Source: Ideonella sp.
GTDB lineage: Bacteria > Pseudomonadota > Gammaproteobacteria > Burkholderiales > Burkholderiaceae_C
Direction: 5' to 3'
Assembly: GCA_015075165.1 (NCBI GenBank)
Contig: JABTUY010000002.1
Span: 186,001 to 250,000 of the forward strand
Length of the DNA stretch: 64,000 nucleotides
This document shows, one piece after another, positions 60,545 to 64,000 of the stretch. Position 1 is the stretch's first letter; every line of letters begins with the position of its first letter. The notes beneath the pieces were generated by a model. The model was not told where the DNA came from. It made no database searches and was given only the letters and a program-made list of their open reading frames with translations. The translations under genes were made by a program, and so were the position numbers.

Positions 60545-61975
60545 ATGCCTGCCGCAGCCGAACGCATGTCGCGTGTCGATACCGCCTGGCTGCGGATGGA
60601 CAACGAGGTCAACCTGATGATGATCGTCGGCGTCTGGCTGCTGCAGCCGGCGCTTGACCACGACCGTCTCTGCCAGCGCGTGGCCGACAAGCTGCTGCGC
60701 TACGAGCGCTTTCGCCAGAAGGTGGTGCCCGATGCGCTCGGCGCGCAATGGGTGACCGACGATGATTTCGACATCCAGCGCCACGTGGTGCGCGAGCGCC
60801 TCGTGCGGCGCAAGGGCCAGAGCGAGCGCGAGGCGCTGCAGTCGCTGTGCGGACGGCTGGCGACGCAGCCGCTCGACCCTGCACGGCCGCTGTGGCAGTT
60901 TCACCTCGTCGAGCACTACGAAGGCGGCTCGGCGCTGGTGGTGCGAATCCACCACTGCATCGGCGACGGCATCGCGCTGATCTCGGTGGCGCTGTCGATC
61001 ACCGATGGCGGCCGCGAGCCGCCGGCGCGCCGCCGCCCGTCGCCGGAGCAGGGCGACGGTGGCGACTGGTTGTCCGACGCCGTGATCCAGCCGCTGACCG
61101 ACATCGCGGTGAAGGCGCTCGACGTGACCGGCCGCATGACCGGCAAGGGGGTGGCGCGCAGCGTCGAGGCGCTGGCGCAGCCGCAGCAGTTGCTTGGTTC
61201 GCTGGAGATGGCGCGCGTGGGCTACCAGGTGCTCGGCGATGTGGCCGCGCTGGCGCTGATGGCCGACGATTCGCCGACGCGGCTGAAGGGCCTGCCGGCT
61301 GGCCGCAAGCGCGTGGCGTGGAACGAGCCGCTGCCGCTCGACGCGGTGAAGACGATCGGCAAGGGCCTGAACTGCTCGATCAACGACGTGCTGTTGTCGT
61401 GCGTGGCCGGCGCGATCGGCCAGTACCTGCGCGACCGCGACGACGACCCCACGGGCCAGCAGATCCGCGCGATGGTGCCGGTGAACCTGCGCCCGCTCGA
61501 CCAGGCCTGGCAGCTCGGCAACAAGTTCGGCCTGGCGCCGCTGCAGCTGCCGATCGGCATCGAGAACCCGATCGAGCGCGTCTACGCGGTGCGCGCGCGC
61601 ATGGCCGAGCTCAAGGGCAGCTACCAGCCGCTGCTCGCCTTCGCGGTGCTGGCGATCGCCGGGCTGATGATCAAGCCGGTGCAGGACGCGATCTTGAACC
61701 TGTTCGCGAAGAAGGCCACCGCGGTGATGACCAACGTGCCGGGCCCGGCCCAACCGCTGGCGCTGTGCGGCTCGACGGTGCGGCAGACGATGTTCTGGGT
61801 GCCGGCTTCGGGCCACATCGGCGTGGGCGTGTCGGTGCTCAGCTATGCCGGGGGCGTGCAGTTCGGCCTGATCACCGACGACGCGCTGTGCCCCGACCCG
61901 CAGGCGATCATCGAGCGCTTCCAGCCCGAGTTCGACAAGCTGCTGCTGGTGACGCTGATGCTGCCGTGGGGCTGA
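60545..61975 (+). CDS. Wax ester synthase/diacylglycerol acyltransferase (WS/DGAT)
   Basis: A 476-residue acyltransferase that makes wax esters or triacylglycerol from acyl-CoA and fatty alcohol or diacylglycerol at the membrane or lipid-body surface. The catalytic HHxxxDG motif is HHCIGDG (His136-Gly142). Other landmarks are the N-terminal MSRVDTAWLRMDN, the central NDVLLSCVAGAIG and NLRP motifs, and the C-terminal TNVPGP. AAGGAG precedes ATG 60545. The neighbouring acyl-CoA-binding and PHA-system genes suggest a storage-lipid locus. Confidence 0.94.
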   Translation: MPAAAERMSRVDTAWLRMDNEVNLMMIVGVWLLQPALDHDRLCQRVADKLLRYERFRQKVVPDALGAQWVTDDDFDIQRHVVRERLVRRKGQSEREALQSLCGRLATQPLDPARPLWQFHLVEHYEGGSALVVRIHHCIGDGIALISVALSITDGGREPPARRRPSPEQGDGGDWLSDAVIQPLTDIAVKALDVTGRMTGKGVARSVEALAQPQQLLGSLEMARVGYQVLGDVAALALMADDSPTRLKGLPAGRKRVAWNEPLPLDAVKTIGKGLNCSINDVLLSCVAGAIGQYLRDRDDDPTGQQIRAMVPVNLRPLDQAWQLGNKFGLAPLQLPIGIENPIERVYAVRARMAELKGSYQPLLAFAVLAIAGLMIKPVQDAILNLFAKKATAVMTNVPGPAQPLALCGSTVRQTMFWVPASGHIGVGVSVLSYAGGVQFGLITDDALCPDPQAIIERFQPEFDKLLLVTLMLPWG

Positions 61976-61997
61976 GGCCTTGGGGCCCGCTGCCGCG

Positions 61998-62468
61998 CTA
62001 CCGCTTCGCAGCGGCTGCGGCGGCCTGCAGCACCGTCAGGATGCCGGCGTCGCCGAGCGAGCGCGCACTCGACAGCTCGCCGCGGCGCGTGGAGTAGACC
62101 ACTTGGCCGTCGGGCGATACGACGACGGCCGCCGGGATGCCCTGCTTCGCCGGGTTGCCGAAACGCGCGGCGATGTCGAGGTTGCGATCGAAGTTGCCGA
62201 CGTCGACCTTCACCACCTTGAAGCGGCTGCTGGTGAAGCGGGCGATGTCGCCGCGGCCCATCGCGCTGTCGAGCGCGCGACAGTCGGGGCACCAGTTGGC
62301 ACCGAACACGATCAGCAGCGGCTTGCGCTCGGCCTTCGACGTGGCGAGCGCCGCGTCGACCTCGCCATGTGCATCGGCCGATTCGTTGTAGAGTGGGCCG
62401 GCGGCAGCCGCAGCGATCGACACCAGCACCGCGCCTAGGATGCGCGCGATCCAGGTGGCAGAGGTCAC
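61998..62468 (-). CDS. Exported thioredoxin-fold protein with a CPDC active site
   Basis: A 156-residue protein with an N-terminal membrane or signal segment (ILGAVLVSIAAAAAGP) and a thioredoxin domain. The redox motif is NWCPDCRALD (Cys60, Cys63). KVDVGNFDRNLDIAARFG and GIPAAVVVSPDG, with the cis-proline, complete the fold. CPDC is unlike thioredoxin CGPC and occurs in periplasmic thioredoxin-like reductases. GTG 62468 is the chosen start. It lies 19 bases downstream of a tRNA-Cys-like gene on the same strand. Confidence 0.82.
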   Translation of the reverse strand: MTSATWIARILGAVLVSIAAAAAGPLYNESADAHGEVDAALATSKAERKPLLIVFGANWCPDCRALDSAMGRGDIARFTSSRFKVVKVDVGNFDRNLDIAARFGNPAKQGIPAAVVVSPDGQVVYSTRRGELSSARSLGDAGILTVLQAAAAAAKR

Positions 62469-62487
62469 GACGGCTACCCAGCGATGT

Positions 62488-62561
62488 TGGAGACGCGTGT
62501 TGGAGTTGAACCAACGAACTCGGGGTTGCGGCTCCGAGGCATTCCACTCTGCTACCGCGTC
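62488..62561 (-). tRNA. tRNA-Cys(GCA)-like gene with an aberrant anticodon arm
   Basis: A 74-base minus-strand sequence folds as a tRNA. The acceptor GACGCG pairs with CGCGTC, discriminator T73 (typical of tRNA-Cys) is followed by an encoded CCA, and the T-arm is perfect (GTTGG-TTCAACT-CCAAC). T8, A14, G15, G18, G19, C48 and the T-loop bases are all present. Aligned by length with E. coli tRNA-Cys, the anticodon is GCA (62529-62527). The canonical anticodon stem does not pair; instead CTCGG pairs with CCGAG in a shifted register, and the base before the anticodon is C in place of the near-universal U33. It may be a degraded tRNA-Cys or a non-canonical tRNA. Confidence 0.65.
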
Positions 62562-62567
62562 GGTGCA

Positions 62568-62597
62568 AGTATTCCGGCTGCAGGTGGTGTGATTCAA
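62568..62597 (-). promoter_or_regulatory. Candidate promoter of the tRNA-like gene
   Basis: On the minus strand TTGAAT (62597-62592) and AATACT (62573-62568) are spaced by 18 bases. They sit 6 bases before the tRNA 5' end, so transcription could begin at or near the mature 5' nucleotide. Confidence 0.45.
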
Positions 62598-62671
62598 CCC
62601 CCCATTCAAGCGAATCAAGCGAGCGACGGCGTAACCACTTGTTGATCGAGCGCAGTTGCGCCTCGACGCAG

Positions 62672-63445
62672 CTACTCCTCGAGCTCCGCCTTGGCCAACT
62701 CCACGTCGAGCCGCTCCATCGCGTCGAGCGGCTCGCACCCGGCGGCCTCGGCGTAGAGCTTCTCGGCCTCCTTCATCTTCTTGTCGCCTTCGAGCATCAC
62801 CAGTCCGTTGGCGTACTCCACACGGGCGATCGCGCTCGCCGGGTTCAACTTCAACGCCTGCTGGAACATCTTCAGGCCGGTGGCCGCATCGGCACCCTGC
62901 GTCTTGCCCAGCAGCTTGCCGACCTTGTCGATCACCTCGGCGTGGAAGGTGCCGAGCGCGGTGTGCGCATCGGCATGCTTGGGTGCCAGCTTGATCGTGG
63001 TTTCGAGCGCACCCTTGACCTTGCCGCCCAGCCCCTGCGCCAGCGCCTTGGCCACGCTGATGCCCTGGCTGTAGCGGCCGAGTGCATAGGCCATCCAGTA
63101 GCGCGCGCTGGCGCTCTTGGGGTCGCGCTGCTGGTGTGCCTCGGCGCGTTCGGCCACTTCGAGAAACAGCGCAAGCTTGGTCTTCTCGCTCTTCTCGAGA
63201 TAGTTGGCGTAGATCGCCTGCGCCTTGTTGGCCACCGCGAGGCCGGCATCGCCCGCCTTCAACCCCGCCTCGCACGCCTTCTGGAACTCGCCGGCATGGA
63301 ACAGCGACCACGCGGCAAGCAGCTTGTCGTCCTTCGGCAGCGGCTCGGCGTCGCCGGCGTGCAGTCGCGCCCACTTCTTCTTCAGCGCCGCGGTGTCGTA
63401 GACGTAGTCGTCGCTGGGATACGGAAAGCCGCTCCACTTGGCCAT
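62672..63445 (-). CDS. TPR-like protein, unknown function
   Basis: A 257-residue soluble helical protein. Repeated A/G-Y-x-x-A-LG patterns (WMAYALGRYSQG, HTALGTFHAEVI, VEYANGLVMLEG) suggest four or so TPR-type repeats across residues 90-240. It resembles the regulator-of-microtubule-dynamics-like TPR family by overall pattern. It starts MAKWSGFPYPSDDYVYD with a strong GAGGAG ribosome site. No signal peptide. It probably acts as a protein-interaction scaffold; function unknown. It is the gene after the TetR regulator on the same strand, with 52 bases between. Confidence 0.8.
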   Translation of the reverse strand: MAKWSGFPYPSDDYVYDTAALKKKWARLHAGDAEPLPKDDKLLAAWSLFHAGEFQKACEAGLKAGDAGLAVANKAQAIYANYLEKSEKTKLALFLEVAERAEAHQQRDPKSASARYWMAYALGRYSQGISVAKALAQGLGGKVKGALETTIKLAPKHADAHTALGTFHAEVIDKVGKLLGKTQGADAATGLKMFQQALKLNPASAIARVEYANGLVMLEGDKKMKEAEKLYAEAAGCEPLDAMERLDVELAKAELEE

Positions 63446-63497
63446 CGGGTTCTCCTCTTCCTTCTGTCTGGATAGGTGCCGTCGTGTCGGTGCCGCC

Positions 63498-64000
63498 TCA
63501 ACCGGTGGCGCCATTGTCGCCATTCGCGCCCGCACCGCCGGCTGCTCGGTACGCGCCGGCCAGTGCCATCAGGTGCCCACGAGCGGCCGGTGCCAGGTAC
63601 GGCAGCAGCAGACTCAGCACGTGGAAGGCGCCGCGGTTCAGTGCCGCGGCCGCGCCCTCGGGTTCGAGCGCACGCCGCGGGTCGCGCACGTACTCGTAGC
63701 TCAGCCAGTAGGTGAGCACGACGACCATCGCCTGCGACACACTGGCCGCCTCAGGGGTCACCGCCATCGCCTGGCCGCGTGCCAAGCCGTCGAGCAGTGC
63801 CTGCACCGCGCTCACCTTGCCCTTCAGCGCCGCCTGCAGCCGGGTCTCGAGGCGGCGATTCTTGCTGAGCAGGTCGTTCAGGTCGCGGTAGAGGAAGCGA
63901 TAGTTCCAGATCAGCTCGAACAGCATGTGCACGAACAGCCAGGCGTCCTCGACGTCGCGCACCGCATCGGCGGCACCGAGCAACTCGCCCAGCGCGCGCT
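63498..64000 (-). CDS. TetR-family transcriptional regulator (C-terminal part, cut by window edge)
   Basis: About 167 C-terminal residues are visible; the DNA-binding N-terminus lies beyond the window. The helical ligand-binding region has AWLFVHMLFELIWNYRFLYRDLNDLLSKN and MVVVLTYWLSYEYVRDP, the pattern of the proteobacterial TetR C-terminal domain. The tail is Ala/Gly-rich and ends GDNGATG. The ligand and targets are unknown; the downstream TPR gene and the nearby lipid genes are candidates. Confidence 0.8.
   Translation of the reverse strand, partial: RALGELLGAADAVRDVEDAWLFVHMLFELIWNYRFLYRDLNDLLSKNRRLETRLQAALKGKVSAVQALLDGLARGQAMAVTPEAASVSQAMVVVLTYWLSYEYVRDPRRALEPEGAAAALNRGAFHVLSLLLPYLAPAARGHLMALAGAYRAAGGAGANGDNGATG

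Noticed and set aside
62468-62671. tRNA-linked integration site
   Set aside because: No integrase, direct repeat of the tRNA 3' end or composition change was seen nearby.

Overview
The window is a GC-rich bacterial chromosome segment with tightly packed genes. It looks like a betaproteobacterium of the order Burkholderiales, near the Rubrivivax/Leptothrix group. The reasons are family content and conserved gene order: lptM-lysA beside cyaY, mrcA divergent from pilMNOPQ-aroKB, gltBD, an mla operon that includes mlaA, plus coq7, a Gram-negative porin and PHA-related genes. This is inference from gene content; no 16S rRNA gene is present.

Layout. 1-5.2 kb: edge of cobT, ilvA, an OsmC-like protein, coq7, a porin with a structured leader and a strong terminator, and a DUF3047 protein. 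5.3-9.2 kb: a peptide-type ABC transporter (two permeases, two ATPases) with no binding protein in the operon. 9.3-29.2 kb: a conserved housekeeping block of lysA-lptM, cyaY, mrcA, the type IV pilus alignment/secretin operon pilMNOPQ, aroK-aroB, a dGTPase-like gene, a transposase-derived gene whose catalytic residues are all replaced, an AT-rich gap, and gltBD. 29.4-33.3 kb: the mlaFEDACB phospholipid-transport operon. It ends in a three-unit 30-bp palindromic tandem repeat shared with the 3' end of zwf.

33.4-46.9 kb: central sugar metabolism (zwf on the minus strand; tal-pgi on the plus strand) split by transport genes. An iron(III)-type binding protein and fused permease are followed by a complete branched-chain amino acid (liv) set. 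Only after that comes an FbpC/PotA-type ATPase that probably serves the iron-type permease. 47-51.3 kb: a general L-amino-acid uptake operon (aapJQMP type), followed by a coupled phosphatase/HAD pair. 52.6-56.2 kb: a minus-strand set of an orphan binding protein, an M20 amidohydrolase and an M14-like peptidase. 56.5-64 kb: a molybdopterin oxidoreductase, a predicted lipoprotein aminopeptidase, a PHA-system protein, an acyl-CoA-binding protein, a wax ester synthase/DGAT, a thioredoxin-fold protein preceded by a tRNA-Cys-like gene, a TPR-type protein and a truncated TetR regulator.

I see no prophage, integron, CRISPR array or complete insertion sequence. The observations most worth a second look are the catalytically dead RAYT-type transposase with its AT-rich downstream tract, the tRNA-Cys-like gene with a rearranged anticodon arm, the palindromic repeat array between mlaB and zwf, a Walker A Lys-to-Arg change in LivF, and small reading frames that bridge gaps between permease genes through stop/start overlaps.
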